Notes: generated from the sequence alone by a model not told the origin. Numbered from the stretch's first letter, positions 7,223 through 15,369 are shown. The stretch is 39,713 nt of DNA from an uncultured Bacteroidota bacterium (GCA_903837285.1 CAILUD010000018.1:1-39713); one strand, 5' to 3'. Numbers and translations are program-made.

Positions 7223-7745
7223 TTTTAAAGTATTTATTAATAAGTTTTAAAGCAGCAGTAGTTTCAATAATCATTACTCGCTTTCCAATATGGATAGCTC
7301 CTAAACTTTCTATATAATGGTCAATAAGTTTTGTTTTAGATATAAAAGCCACATTTCCTTCGTGTCCACGCTGAAAAGAAAGTTTGCAAGCAAAAGCAAC
7401 AAGGTTTCCAGGAACACCAGAATAAACTTTTGTTTTTCCTTTATTAAATGAAGCACTTTCAACTAAGTGCATATATACATGGTCAAATTTTACTTCTAGA
7501 CTTATTAATCCTTGAATAATCGCTGGATTATTTACTATTGTTAATTTGTAAACATCTCTCTTCGGTTGTTTATATTCATCTTTCCAATTAAAAAACCAAT
7601 TATTTTTCTTTGAAATTTCTTTGAGATCATTATTTGTAATTACAGAAATATCAGTCGGAAAACTATCACATGTGATTATATTTTCAATGGAATTAGTTAA
7701 TTTGTCAATTATGAAGTCAAGTCCTTTGCTACTATTTGTTTTCAT
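7215..7745 (-). CDS. GNAT-like acetyltransferase-fold protein of a two-gene module
   Basis: An ATG at 7745 gives 176 residues (MKTNSSKGLDFIIDKL...); a TTG 15 bases upstream is less likely. The C-terminal half reads like a GNAT core: a beta strand near 85-96, an acetyl-CoA-loop-like block GVPGNLVAFACKLSFQ at 110-125, the strand GNVAFIS at 130-136 and a helix TKLIDHYIESLGA at 138-150. The loop is a loose match to the canonical QxxGxG/A, so the fold call is moderate. The small 59-residue gene overlaps its end by 8 bases. A perfect -7 box (TATATTTG on the minus strand, 7750-7757) ends only 4 bases before the ATG, so the message may be leaderless. Some GNAT proteins in such pairs are aminoacyl-tRNA-acetylating toxins; whether this is one is inference. 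Confidence 0.7.
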   Translation of the reverse strand: MKTNSSKGLDFIIDKLTNSIENIITCDSFPTDISVITNNDLKEISKKNNWFFNWKDEYKQPKRDVYKLTIVNNPAIIQGLISLEVKFDHVYMHLVESASFNKGKTKVYSGVPGNLVAFACKLSFQRGHEGNVAFISKTKLIDHYIESLGAIHIGKRVMIIETTAALKLINKYFKNA

Positions 7746-7749
7746 ATTA

Positions 7750-7757
7750 CAAATATA
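7750..7757 (-). promoter_or_regulatory. Putative -7 box of the GNAT/59-residue module
   Basis: Minus-strand TATATTTG matches TAnnTTTG exactly and ends 4 bases from the ATG at 7745, implying little or no 5' leader. A TTTG lies at 7770-7773 but is too close (12 bases) to be a standard -33 element. Confidence 0.45.
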
Positions 7758-7891
7758 CAAAATTTAAGTCAAATTTCACAAACGAATTGCGTAAAATAAA
7801 TGCTGCCTTTTCCAAATGAATATAAACAACAATGGTTGGGTAAATACTGTAATTCAAATAACTACATTATTATTATTTTAAATTAAAACAG

Positions 7892-7923
7892 TTTCTAAAA
7901 TACAGTTCAAATAATTATCTTTG
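7892..7923 (+). promoter_or_regulatory. Putative lysS promoter
   Basis: TTTC (7892-7895), a 20-base spacer and TATCTTTG (7916-7923) fit the Bacteroidota consensus TTTG-N19..21-TAnnTTTG with one mismatch. The lysS ATG follows 20 bases later. Confidence 0.6.
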
Positions 7924-7942
7924 CATTAAATAAAAAACAGTT

Positions 7943-9673
7943 ATGAGTTTGATAGAATTAAGCGAACAGGAATTAGTGCGCAGACAAGCACTTGAAGAGT
8001 TACAAAAACTAGGAATTAATGCATACCCAGCAGAAAAATTTGAGATAAATGCTACAACTTCAGAAATTCTTACTTTTTACAATGAAGAATCTAAGAATTA
8101 CCAAAATGTAAGTATAGCAGGTAGAGTAATGAGTCGCAGAATTATGGGAAGTGCTTCTTTTGCTGAATTACAAGACGAAAAAGGAAGAATTCAGCTTTAT
8201 TTTAATCGCGATAGTATTTGCACTGGCGAAGACAAAACTTTATACAATACCGTTTTTAAACGTCTTGTTGATATCGGCGATATTATTGGAGTTACTGGTT
8301 ATGTTTTTACAACAAAAATGGGTGAAATTTCAATTCATGTGAGCGATTTTAAAATGTTAAGTAAATCGTTACGCCCACTCCCGATTGTAAAAGAAAAAGA
8401 CGGTCAGCTTTTCGATGCATTTACCGATCCTGAACAAAGATATAGAAACAGATCTCTTGATTTAATTGTAAATCCTAACGTTAAAGAGACTTTTATAAAA
8501 CGCACAAAGGTTGTTAACACCATGCGCAATTATCTTAACGAAAAAGGATATTTAGAAGTTGAAACTCCTATACTTCAACCATTATATGGTGGCGCAGCTG
8601 CTCGTCCATTTAAAACACACCACAATGCACTCGACCAAACATTATACATGAGAATTGCAAACGAGCTTTATTTAAAAAGACTTGTTGTTGGCGGTTTTGA
8701 TGGCGTTTATGAATTCTCAAAAGATTTCAGAAACGAAGGAATGGACCGTTTCCATAATCCAGAGTTTACTCAGATGGAACTTTACGTTGCTTACAAAGAT
8801 TACTATTGGATGATGGATCTAGTAGAAGAAATGGTTGAACAAGTTGCTCTAGCTGTAAATGGAACTACACAAGTACAAGTTGGGGATAATGTTATAGATT
8901 TTAAACGTCCGTGGAAACGATATACAATGTATAGTGCAATTCAGGAATTTACTGGCATTGATATTTCTCAGATGAACGAAGCAGAATTAAGAGAAACTGC
9001 TTTAAAACTAAAGGTTGGCATTGACGAAACAATGGGCAAAGGAAAACTTATTGATTCTATTTTTGGTGATACTTGCGAAGCAAAATTAATTCAGCCAACT
9101 TTCATAATGGATTATCCAATTGAAATGTCACCTCTTGCAAAGAAACATAGAACAACCGAAGGTTTGGTAGAACGTTTTGAAGCAATTTGTAATAGCAAAG
9201 AAATTTGCAATGCATTCTCAGAATTAAACGATCCCATTGATCAACGTCAGCGCTTTGAAGGACAACTTGAATTAGGCAAACGTGGCGACGACGAAGCAAT
9301 GGTTTTAGATGAAGATTTCTTAAAAGCTTTAGAATTTGGAATGCCGCCAACAGCTGGTTTAGGAATCGGTATCGATAGACTTTCAATGATTATGACAAAT
9401 TCTGCATCTATTCAGGATGTTTTGTTTTTCCCGCAAATGCGAGCAGAAAAGAAAGCTGCAAAAGATGATAATGAAAAATATACAGCATTGGGAATTCCTG
9501 CAGCATGGGTTGGTGTTATTCAAAAAGCAGGTTATAATACTATAGAACAACTTAAAAACGCTAATCCTAACAAATTACACCAAGAAATGTGTGGATTAAA
9601 TAAAAAACTTAAACTAGAACTTCCAAATCCAAAGATTGAAGAAGTTAAAGTATGGGTTGAAAATATTAGTTAA
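7943..9673 (+). CDS. lysS: Lysine--tRNA ligase (class II)
   Basis: LysRS charges tRNA-Lys with lysine in the cytoplasm. The N-terminal OB-fold anticodon-binding domain covers roughly 55-150. The class II catalytic core shows motif 1 ([12 protein letters not shown], near 200), motif 2 ([18 protein letters not shown], near 260) and motif 3 ([11 protein letters not shown], near 472). At 576 residues it is about 70 longer than the E. coli enzyme. The extra part after motif 3 (from about residue 510, [20 protein letters not shown]...) resembles a helix-hairpin-helix-like extension typical of Bacteroidota LysRS. A good promoter lies upstream, and the ATG at 7943 is the only sensible start. Probably monocistronic. 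Confidence 0.97.
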   Translation: MSLIELSEQELVRRQALEELQKLGINAYPAEKFEINATTSEILTFYNEESKNYQNVSIAGRVMSRRIMGSASFAELQDEKGRIQLYFNRDSICTGEDKTLYNTVFKRLVDIGDIIGVTGYVFTTKMGEISIHVSDFKMLSKSLRPLPIVKEKDGQLFDAFTDPEQRYRNRSLDLIVNPNVKETFIKRTKVVNTMRNYLNEKGYLEVETPILQPLYGGAAARPFKTHHNALDQTLYMRIANELYLKRLVVGGFDGVYEFSKDFRNEGMDRFHNPEFTQMELYVAYKDYYWMMDLVEEMVEQVALAVNGTTQVQVGDNVIDFKRPWKRYTMYSAIQEFTGIDISQMNEAELRETALKLKVGIDETMGKGKLIDSIFGDTCEAKLIQPTFIMDYPIEMSPLAKKHRTTEGLVERFEAICNSKEICNAFSELNDPIDQRQRFEGQLELGKRGDDEAMVLDEDFLKALEFGMPPTAGLGIGIDRLSMIMTNSASIQDVLFFPQMRAEKKAAKDDNEKYTALGIPAAWVGVIQKAGYNTIEQLKNANPNKLHQEMCGLNKKLKLELPNPKIEEVKVWVENIS

Positions 9674-9720
9674 TTCTATAATACTTTATAATAGTCATTA
9701 ATAATTTTAAATATAACAAT

Positions 9721-10839
9721 ATGTCTATAGAAATTCGTGAAGCAATAACAAAAGACGATTTAAAGAAATTCGTAAAATTTCCTTTCGAATTATATAAAGG
9801 CAACAAATACTGGGTTCCATCAATTATAAAAGATGAAGTTAAAAGCTTAATGCCAGAAACTAATCCAGCATTTGAAAATTGTAAAGCTAAATTCTGGCTA
9901 GCATATAAAGACAATAAAATTGTTGGGAGAATTGGTGCAATTATTAACCAAACTTTTAACGAAAAAACAGGCGAAAAAAATGGCCGTTACACACGTTTAG
10001 AATTTATAAACGATCATGAAGTTGTAAAAGCTTTAACTGAGACATCTGAAAAATGGTTAAAGGAACAAGGAATGACTCAAGTAATGGGTCCTCTTGGATT
10101 TAACAACCTTGATCTTCAGGGAATGTTAGTTGAAGGTTTTGAATATATTCCTTCTATTGCATCAGTTTATCATATGCCATATTATTTAGAACACCTTGAA
10201 AAACTTGGTTACGAAAAAGAAATCGATTGGGTAGAATTTAGATTAACATTAACAGATACTCCAGTTGACAAAGCTAATCGCGGTGCAGGATTAATCATGA
10301 AACGTTTCGGAATAGAGGTAGTTCAATTTAAAACCATGAATGAATTACTCCCACATTCTGATACTATATTCGAAATTCTAAACGATGCTTTCAGCGATTT
10401 ACCTTTTGTTTCTCCCTTCTCGCCAAAAATGATGGCGTTTTATAAAGAAAAATATATTAAAATTCTAAATCCAGAATTTGTTAAAATGCTTAGATTAAAA
10501 GGCGAAATGGTCGGCTTTATTATTGGCTTACCAAGCTTATCCGAAGCTATGCAAAAAGCAAATGGTAAACTTTTTCCATTTGGATTTTTACATATTCTTA
10601 AAGCCAGAAAAGGTATTGATGTAATGGATCAATTACTAACTGGTGTTAAGAAAGAAGTTCTGGCTACAGGTGCAGGTGTTATATTAATGGCTGAAATTCA
10701 GAAACAAATGCTTAGTAAAGGCATGAAATATATTGAAACAACTGGCATTTTTGAAACAAATATAAATGCAATTTCTAACTGGAAAAATTACGAACATATT
10801 CAGCATAAAAGAAAAAGATGTTTTAAAAAGATGCTATAA
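9721..10839 (+). CDS. Large GNAT-family N-acetyltransferase-like protein (about 370 residues)
   Basis: Cytoplasmic protein of a family widespread in Bacteroidota and usually annotated only as GNAT. The first half contains a GNAT-like strand-loop pattern (FWLAYKDNKIVGRIGAIINQ, about 58-78) followed by a helix with TEKWLKEQG-like sequence (SEKWLKEQGM, about 111-120). The second half (from about 215) appears to be a further acetyltransferase-like unit with LRLKGEMVGFIIGLP near 258-272 and the GMKYIETTGIFETN segment near 335. No membrane segment or signal peptide is seen. It begins 47 bases after lysS on the same strand and could be read through from it. The substrate is unknown and no pathway neighbour gives a hint. 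Confidence 0.75.
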   Translation: MSIEIREAITKDDLKKFVKFPFELYKGNKYWVPSIIKDEVKSLMPETNPAFENCKAKFWLAYKDNKIVGRIGAIINQTFNEKTGEKNGRYTRLEFINDHEVVKALTETSEKWLKEQGMTQVMGPLGFNNLDLQGMLVEGFEYIPSIASVYHMPYYLEHLEKLGYEKEIDWVEFRLTLTDTPVDKANRGAGLIMKRFGIEVVQFKTMNELLPHSDTIFEILNDAFSDLPFVSPFSPKMMAFYKEKYIKILNPEFVKMLRLKGEMVGFIIGLPSLSEAMQKANGKLFPFGFLHILKARKGIDVMDQLLTGVKKEVLATGAGVILMAEIQKQMLSKGMKYIETTGIFETNINAISNWKNYEHIQHKRKRCFKKML

Positions 10840-10865
10840 TTCACAAAATTAATATTCCTTATGCA

Positions 10866-10885
10866 GTCAGGTCTTTCGACCTGAC
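10866..10885. repeat. Palindromic repeat, copy A of the GTCAGGTC family
   Basis: GTCAGGTCTTTCGACCTGAC has perfect 8-base arms and a 4-base loop. Two related copies lie at 18441-18464 and 18475-18502. It sits between a GNAT gene and a TonB-domain gene, where it could also act as a weak RNA hairpin or terminator. Confidence 0.65.
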
Positions 10886-10910
10886 AACTAATAATATTTA
10901 ATCTAACAAA

Positions 10911-11732
10911 ATGAAATTACTAGTTATTTTTACAATTTTATTTTTTCTTATTTATAATAACTGCAACTCACAGAATACAGAAAATCATTCCAAAGCAGAA
11001 GAATTATACAATCAAGGTATACGTGCTTTTAATAAACGAGAATATCTATCTGCAGATTCACTTTTTACAAATTCTATTAAATTTGAAGAATCTCCTGCAA
11101 ATTACTTTGCTCTTGCTTATGTGAAAATTCGCATGAAAGATAGTTGTGCGTTTTGTGATAATTTAAAACAAGCAGATTTATTTGGCAATGAAGAAGCTCA
11201 TAATTTGTACAAAGAACAATGTTTTTCTATTGATTCTATTGCATGTTCAGATAGCAATTTATTAAAATACTATAATTACACAAAAATTACAACTTATAAA
11301 CATCCATTAAAAAAGCATCAGATATTTTATAAAAAAGAAGGAAAAGTATTTAAAGATTATAAACTTTGTTCTGAAAATGACACAATTATTCCTAATCCAA
11401 CTAAAGATGATATAATAAAATTTCCTTTATCCGAAATGCTAAAACCTACTTTCCCAGGCGGAGAAAGTGCTATGTTGCAATGGGTAGCAAATAGAGTAAA
11501 TTATCCTGATTATGCAAAAAATAATAATATTCAGGGAAAAGTTTTTATTCAGTTCATTATCAACAAAGAAGGGATAGTTGAAGATGTTACTATATTAAGA
11601 GGCGTACATCCAGTTTTGAATGATGAAGCTATAAGAGTTGTTAAAACATTCCCAAAATGGAAACCCGGAGAAGCTTGCGGTAAAAATGTTAAAGTATCTT
11701 TTCAAATCCCCATTAATTTCAAACTTTATTAG
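10911..11732 (+). CDS. Secreted protein with TPR-like N-terminal part and TonB C-terminal domain
   Basis: The 273-residue protein starts with a signal peptide (MKLLVIFTILFFLIYNNCNSQ). Residues about 27-105 look like one or two TPR helices (AEELYNQGIRAFNKREYLSADSL). The TonB C-terminal domain covers about 180-272: PTFPGGESAMLQW, then YPDYAKNNNIQGKVFIQFIINKEG and the closing KVSFQIPINFKL. Typical TonB proteins are anchored in the inner membrane by an uncleaved helix and have a proline-rich spacer; neither is clear here. The protein may therefore be periplasmic or attached elsewhere. The Cys18 context (YNNC) is a poor lipobox. No ExbB/ExbD or TonB-dependent receptor is adjacent. Its partner is unknown. 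Confidence 0.82.
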   Translation: MKLLVIFTILFFLIYNNCNSQNTENHSKAEELYNQGIRAFNKREYLSADSLFTNSIKFEESPANYFALAYVKIRMKDSCAFCDNLKQADLFGNEEAHNLYKEQCFSIDSIACSDSNLLKYYNYTKITTYKHPLKKHQIFYKKEGKVFKDYKLCSENDTIIPNPTKDDIIKFPLSEMLKPTFPGGESAMLQWVANRVNYPDYAKNNNIQGKVFIQFIINKEGIVEDVTILRGVHPVLNDEAIRVVKTFPKWKPGEACGKNVKVSFQIPINFKLY

Positions 11733-11748
11733 AATATTTTGAATATAT

Positions 11749-11880
11749 TCAAATATTAATCCTGGCCAACAAGAATAAATTTATTAAAGCAGTTAAAAAT
11801 TCTAGAATTAAAATAACATATCTTAGATCATCACATTTCCCTTTTCCATTTATTTTTACTTTTCTCTTCTTTTTTGACAT
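11749..11880 (-). CDS. Possible 43-residue membrane protein
   Basis: From the ATG at 11880 the frame reads MSKKKRKVKINGKGKCDDLR, then one strongly hydrophobic stretch (YVILILEFLTALINLFLLA, about 21-39) and stops. A basic N terminus followed by a single helix is the expected form of a small inner-membrane protein with its N terminus in the cytoplasm. A minus-strand TAAATTTG (11923-11930) at a suitable distance could be its -7 box. Against it: the frame is short, no homologue is recognised, and AT-rich DNA easily yields hydrophobic reading frames. Function unknown. Confidence 0.42.
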   Translation of the reverse strand: MSKKKRKVKINGKGKCDDLRYVILILEFLTALINLFLLARINI

Positions 11881-11922
11881 ATTTCACGATTTAAAATTAA
11901 ATTTCAAATCGCTGTCACAGCT

Positions 11923-11930
11923 CAAATTTA
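11923..11930 (-). promoter_or_regulatory. Putative -7 box for the small membrane protein
   Basis: Minus-strand TAAATTTG fits TAnnTTTG. A short hairpin (GCTGT/ACAGC, 11911-11921) falls where the 5' leader would begin. Confidence 0.35.
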
Positions 11931-12093
11931 CAATCAGAAATAGAGTTTCTAAATATTATTAAATTAATTGCCAAAAATTTCTATAATGGTGATAATTTAA
12001 GGATTACGTTTTTTATAAACCTATAAACACTCAATTGTTCTTAATTCTTGTTAAGAATATTTTATAGAATTAACTAATTATGTACCTTGCGTC

Positions 12094-12639
12094 GTGAAAG
12101 CATTAGATCAGATAAAGCAAAAAATTGGCCGGACAAAATTAAAAACCAGCCTTAAAACACATGAAAGAAATAAATTCTTTCATAACCTTAACACTGCGCA
12201 CAATATAGGAATTATTTTTGATGCTACTGATCATTCAAATTATGAATCGGCACGTACTTTTGCAAAATATTTAACAGAGCGCAAAATAAGAATTTACGGG
12301 TTAGGTTTTGCAGACAGCAAAGAGGTAATGAATTTTTATTCTTACTATACCGGTTTTAATTTCTTTACTGCTAAAGACACAAATTGGCAAGGCATACCAA
12401 GCAATCATAACATAAACGATTTTATAAACGAAAAAATTGATATTTTAATTGATCTACATCAAGGAGAAAATTTTCAACTAGAATATATTAATGCAATGTC
12501 GAAAGCTGAATTTAAAATTGGCCCATACACCACTAACCCTAACTACTACGATCTAATGATAGATATCAGCACTAATCCAACTGCTGATTTTCTTTGCGAA
12601 CAGATTAAACATTATCTTTCAATTATAAATAATTCTTAA
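12094..12639 (+). CDS. DUF6913-type conserved protein upstream of dapA
   Basis: This 181-residue soluble protein starts at a GTG (12094); no in-frame ATG lies upstream. It resembles the uncharacterised DUF6913 family, found mainly in Bacteroidota and often next to dapA. Its middle has an alternating strand/helix pattern: NIGIIFDATDHSNYESARTF (38-57), then IRIYGLGFADSKEV, and KIDILIDLHQGENFQLEYI towards the C terminus. Together these suggest a small Rossmann-like fold. No catalytic motif is recognised. Only two bases separate its stop from the dapA ATG, so it is co-transcribed and probably translationally coupled with it. This links it to lysine/diaminopimelate synthesis only by context. Confidence 0.78.
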   Translation: MKALDQIKQKIGRTKLKTSLKTHERNKFFHNLNTAHNIGIIFDATDHSNYESARTFAKYLTERKIRIYGLGFADSKEVMNFYSYYTGFNFFTAKDTNWQGIPSNHNINDFINEKIDILIDLHQGENFQLEYINAMSKAEFKIGPYTTNPNYYDLMIDISTNPTADFLCEQIKHYLSIINNS

Positions 12640-12641
12640 TT

Positions 12642-13511
12642 ATGAAAAGTTTTATAGGCACAGGCGTTGCACTTGTAACACCTTTTAAATCTGACAAAAG
12701 CGTAGATTATATTTCTTTAGAAAAATTAGTTAACCATGTTATTAATGGTGGCGTAGAATATCTTGTTGTTATGGGTACTACTGCCGAAAACCCTACCCTT
12801 TCTGCAATTGAAAAAAACTCAATAATAAAATTTATTGTCGAAAAGAATGCTGGCAGAGTTCCTATAGTTCTTGGAGCTGGAGCTGCTGATACCCATGCAG
12901 TAATTGATAACATTAACAAAGCTGACTTAACAGGAATTGATGCTATTCTATCAGTAACACCTTATTATAACAAACCAAACCAACAAGGACTTTATGAACA
13001 TTTCAGCGCAATAGCTAAAAACTGTCCAATACCAATTATCATGTATAATGTACCAGGTCGCACAGGAGTTAACATGACAGCTGCAACAACTTTAAAACTT
13101 GCAAATACACATAAAAATATTATTGCAATAAAAGAAGCTTCTGGTAACATTGAGCAAATAATGGAAATTATTGAAAAAAAACCGTCGCATTTCGAAGTTA
13201 TTTCTGGCGATGACGGAATTACTCTTCCTTTAATTTCTGTTGGTTGTATTGGAGTAATCTCAGTTGTTGCGAACTCAATGATTAAAGATTTTTCTGATAT
13301 GGTAAGGCTTTCGCTTGCCGGGAAATATAATGAAGCAAAAACTCTTCATTATAAATTATTAGAATTCTCAAGATTAATTTTTGCCGAAGGAAGTCCTGCC
13401 GGAGTTAAATATGCACTTACCTTACAAGGTATCATCGAAAATCATTTAAGATTACCTTTAGTTCCCATAAGTAAAGAATTAGAAGAGAAAATTTCAAACT
13501 GGATTAAATAA
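12642..13511 (+). CDS. dapA: 4-hydroxy-tetrahydrodipicolinate synthase DapA
   Basis: DapA condenses pyruvate with aspartate semialdehyde, the first step of the diaminopimelate/lysine branch that supplies peptidoglycan and lysine. At 289 residues it is a full TIM barrel. The substrate-binding GTTAENPTL lies at 45-53, the active-site Tyr135 is in MYNVPGRTG, and Lys164, which forms the Schiff base, is in IAIKEASG. The block SVTPYYNKPNQQG at 104-116 supplies the proton-relay tyrosine of the neighbouring subunit. It follows the DUF6913 gene after two bases. Other N-acetylneuraminate-lyase-family members are possible, but the TT motif and arginine of PGRTG favour DapA. Confidence 0.95.
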   Translation: MKSFIGTGVALVTPFKSDKSVDYISLEKLVNHVINGGVEYLVVMGTTAENPTLSAIEKNSIIKFIVEKNAGRVPIVLGAGAADTHAVIDNINKADLTGIDAILSVTPYYNKPNQQGLYEHFSAIAKNCPIPIIMYNVPGRTGVNMTAATTLKLANTHKNIIAIKEASGNIEQIMEIIEKKPSHFEVISGDDGITLPLISVGCIGVISVVANSMIKDFSDMVRLSLAGKYNEAKTLHYKLLEFSRLIFAEGSPAGVKYALTLQGIIENHLRLPLVPISKELEEKISNWIK

Positions 13512-13552
13512 TCCCAACCTATACTTTTACTGCTTTATAACATCTAAATTTA

Positions 13553-13584
13553 TTTCATTGTTTGAAATTGATGCCATATATTTG
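13553..13584 (+). promoter_or_regulatory. Putative nrfA promoter
   Basis: TTTC (13553-13556), a 20-base spacer and TATATTTG (13577-13584) match the Bacteroidota consensus with one mismatch, leaving a leader of roughly 40 bases before the nrfA ATG at 13633. No FNR-like site was convincing. Confidence 0.5.
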
Positions 13585-13632
13585 CGGTAATAAAGTATTT
13601 ATTTACCAAAATTATTAATTCGAACAACTTAT

Positions 13633-15087
13633 ATGAAAAAAATTAAATCTAAAATTAAGTTATTGCTTAAAATGAGGGCTGTAATTATTACATTAACCGT
13701 TATGGTTGTGTTATTATTTCTATCAGCTTTTGTTAAAGATTTATGGCAATGGGAACCACGAAATGAAGTTTGGGGAAAAAGATGGCCTCTTGAGTATAAA
13801 TCATTTCTTGAAACAAAAGACACAACATTTAAAAGTTTGCATAATGGAAGTGCAAAAACTGACATGTTAGAAAAAGACCCGAATATGGTAATATTATGGG
13901 CTGGATATGCATTTTCAAAAGAATACTGTCAACCACGTGGTCACTTTTACGCTGTTGATGATGTTAGAAATACGCTTCGAACCGGTGCACCAAAAAATGA
14001 AACCGAAGGTCCACAGCATGGTTCATGCTGGGTTTGTAAAAGTCCGGATGTACCAAGAGTAATGAACGAAAATGGCATTGATAATTTTTACACAAAGAAA
14101 TGGAGTGCTTTGGGTGCAGATATTGTAAATCCAATTGGTTGCTCTGATTGCCACGAACCAGTAACAATGAACCTTAGAATTACAAGACATACTTTAATTG
14201 AAGCATACCAGAGACAGGGAAAAGACATAACAAAAGCAACAAAAGATGAAATGCGTTCTTTAGTTTGCGCACAATGCCACGTTGAGTATTATTTTAAAGG
14301 AGATAATAAACGAGTTACATTTCCTTGGGATAAAGGTATGACTGTTGAAGATATTGAAAAATATTATGATGAAAATAACTTCACAGACTACACACATGCC
14401 TTAAGCAAAACTCCCATTATTAAGGCTCAGCACCCCGACTATGAATTATTCACAACAAGTATACATTTTGAACGCGGTGTTACATGTGCAGATTGTCATA
14501 TGCCGGGTACTATGGCTGAAGGCAAATCAATAACCGATCATCGTATTCAAAGTCCGTTAAATAAAATTGAAAATACTTGTGGTGTTTGCCATGCTGGTCA
14601 TGAAGCAAAAGAATATGTAAATAATGTTACAGACAGACAAAATAAAATACAGGAAATTAAAATAAAACTTGAAGAGCTTCTTGTAAAAGCTCATATTGAA
14701 GCAAAAGTAGCGTGGGAAGCAGGTGCAACAAAAGAAGAAATGGATCCTGCTATTAAACTAATTAGAAAATCGCAATGGAGATGGGATTTTGCAGCAGCAG
14801 GAAATGGAAATTCTTTTCACGCACCTTTAGAAACTGCAAGAATAATTTCAAATGGCATTGAAATGGGACAAGAAGCCAGACTTTTAATATCAAAAATATT
14901 ATGCGCTCACGGTATTATAAAAGTTGAGTATCCTGATATTTCGACAAAAGAAAAGGCCCAGAAATATATTGGTTTAGATATTCCAAAATTAGTTGCAGAT
15001 AAAAATATTTTTAAAAACACTATCATTCCCGAATGGGATAAAAAAGCAAAAGAAAGAGAAAGAAAATACGACTCTGAAAAGTATTAA
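13633..15087 (+). CDS. nrfA: Ammonia-forming cytochrome c nitrite reductase NrfA
   Basis: NrfA reduces nitrite to ammonium with six electrons in the periplasm. The five heme sites are visible: the special catalytic CWVCK (132-136, lysine-ligated heme 1), then CSDCH (170), CAQCH (212), CADCH (285) and CGVCH (316). The active-site residues corresponding to Arg114, Tyr218 and His277 of E. coli appear as Arg102 (QPRGHFY), Tyr219 (CHVEYYF) and His267 (KAQHPDY). Residues about 16-34 form one hydrophobic helix, either a signal peptide or an uncleaved anchor. The usual membrane partner NrfH is not adjacent; dapA lies upstream and a terminator follows. No cytochrome c heme lyase for the CxxCK site is present in the window. 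The electron donor is thus unknown. Confidence 0.96.
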   Translation: MKKIKSKIKLLLKMRAVIITLTVMVVLLFLSAFVKDLWQWEPRNEVWGKRWPLEYKSFLETKDTTFKSLHNGSAKTDMLEKDPNMVILWAGYAFSKEYCQPRGHFYAVDDVRNTLRTGAPKNETEGPQHGSCWVCKSPDVPRVMNENGIDNFYTKKWSALGADIVNPIGCSDCHEPVTMNLRITRHTLIEAYQRQGKDITKATKDEMRSLVCAQCHVEYYFKGDNKRVTFPWDKGMTVEDIEKYYDENNFTDYTHALSKTPIIKAQHPDYELFTTSIHFERGVTCADCHMPGTMAEGKSITDHRIQSPLNKIENTCGVCHAGHEAKEYVNNVTDRQNKIQEIKIKLEELLVKAHIEAKVAWEAGATKEEMDPAIKLIRKSQWRWDFAAAGNGNSFHAPLETARIISNGIEMGQEARLLISKILCAHGIIKVEYPDISTKEKAQKYIGLDIPKLVADKNIFKNTIIPEWDKKAKERERKYDSEKY

Positions 15088-15105
15088 TTGTTGATTTAAG
15101 TTTAG

Positions 15106-15140
15106 AAAGAGATTGGCTTTAATTAGCCAGTCTCTTTTTG
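15106..15140 (+). terminator. Rho-independent terminator of nrfA
   Basis: A 13-base stem (AAAGAGATTGGCT at 15106-15118 with AGCCAGTCTCTTT at 15125-15137, one G-U pair) and a 6-base loop end in a T-rich run, 19 bases after the nrfA stop. Confidence 0.85.
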
Positions 15141-15158
15141 TTATTATTTTAAAAGCTA

Positions 15159-15350
15159 ATCTATTCTAGAATAGTTTCTTCGCGTTGCTTAGAATGACAT
15201 CCTTATATTTTGTCATTCTGAATGAAGTGTAACGGAATGAAGAATCTATTCTAGAATAGATCCTTCGCTTCGCTCAGGATGTAATCCTACTATATTGCTG
15301 AGTATCCGCCGCGGCGGAGAAGCATCTGTTTTGACAATATAGATTCTAGA
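15159..15350. repeat. Cluster of nested palindromic repeats
   Basis: The stretch contains CTATTCTAGAATAG at 15161-15174 and again within a longer perfect palindrome TCTATTCTAGAATAGA at 15245-15260. It also has AGAATGACA/TGTCATTCT arms at 15191-15199 and 15211-15219, an 8-base inverted pair CTATATTG (15290-15297) / CAATATAG (15335-15342), and inside that pair the GC palindrome TCCGCCGCGGCGGA (15305-15318). A TTCGCTTCGCTCAGGATG phrase at 15264-15281 is of a kind common in intergenic DNA of this phylum. No gene is present. It is probably one or two dispersed repeat elements inserted between convergent genes. Confidence 0.7.
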
Positions 15351-15369
15351 AAATAAAACTTAAAGTAAT

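Larger units (their letters stand above)
11733..12093. other. 361-base gap between convergently/divergently arranged genes
   Basis: Just after the TonB-domain gene there is an AT-only near-palindrome at about 11733-11757 that may serve as a bidirectional terminator. A 43-codon minus-strand gene candidate (11749-11880) with a -7 box follows. The rest (11931-12093) is AT-rich and holds the leader of the DUF6913 gene. Nothing else is seen. Confidence 0.5.
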
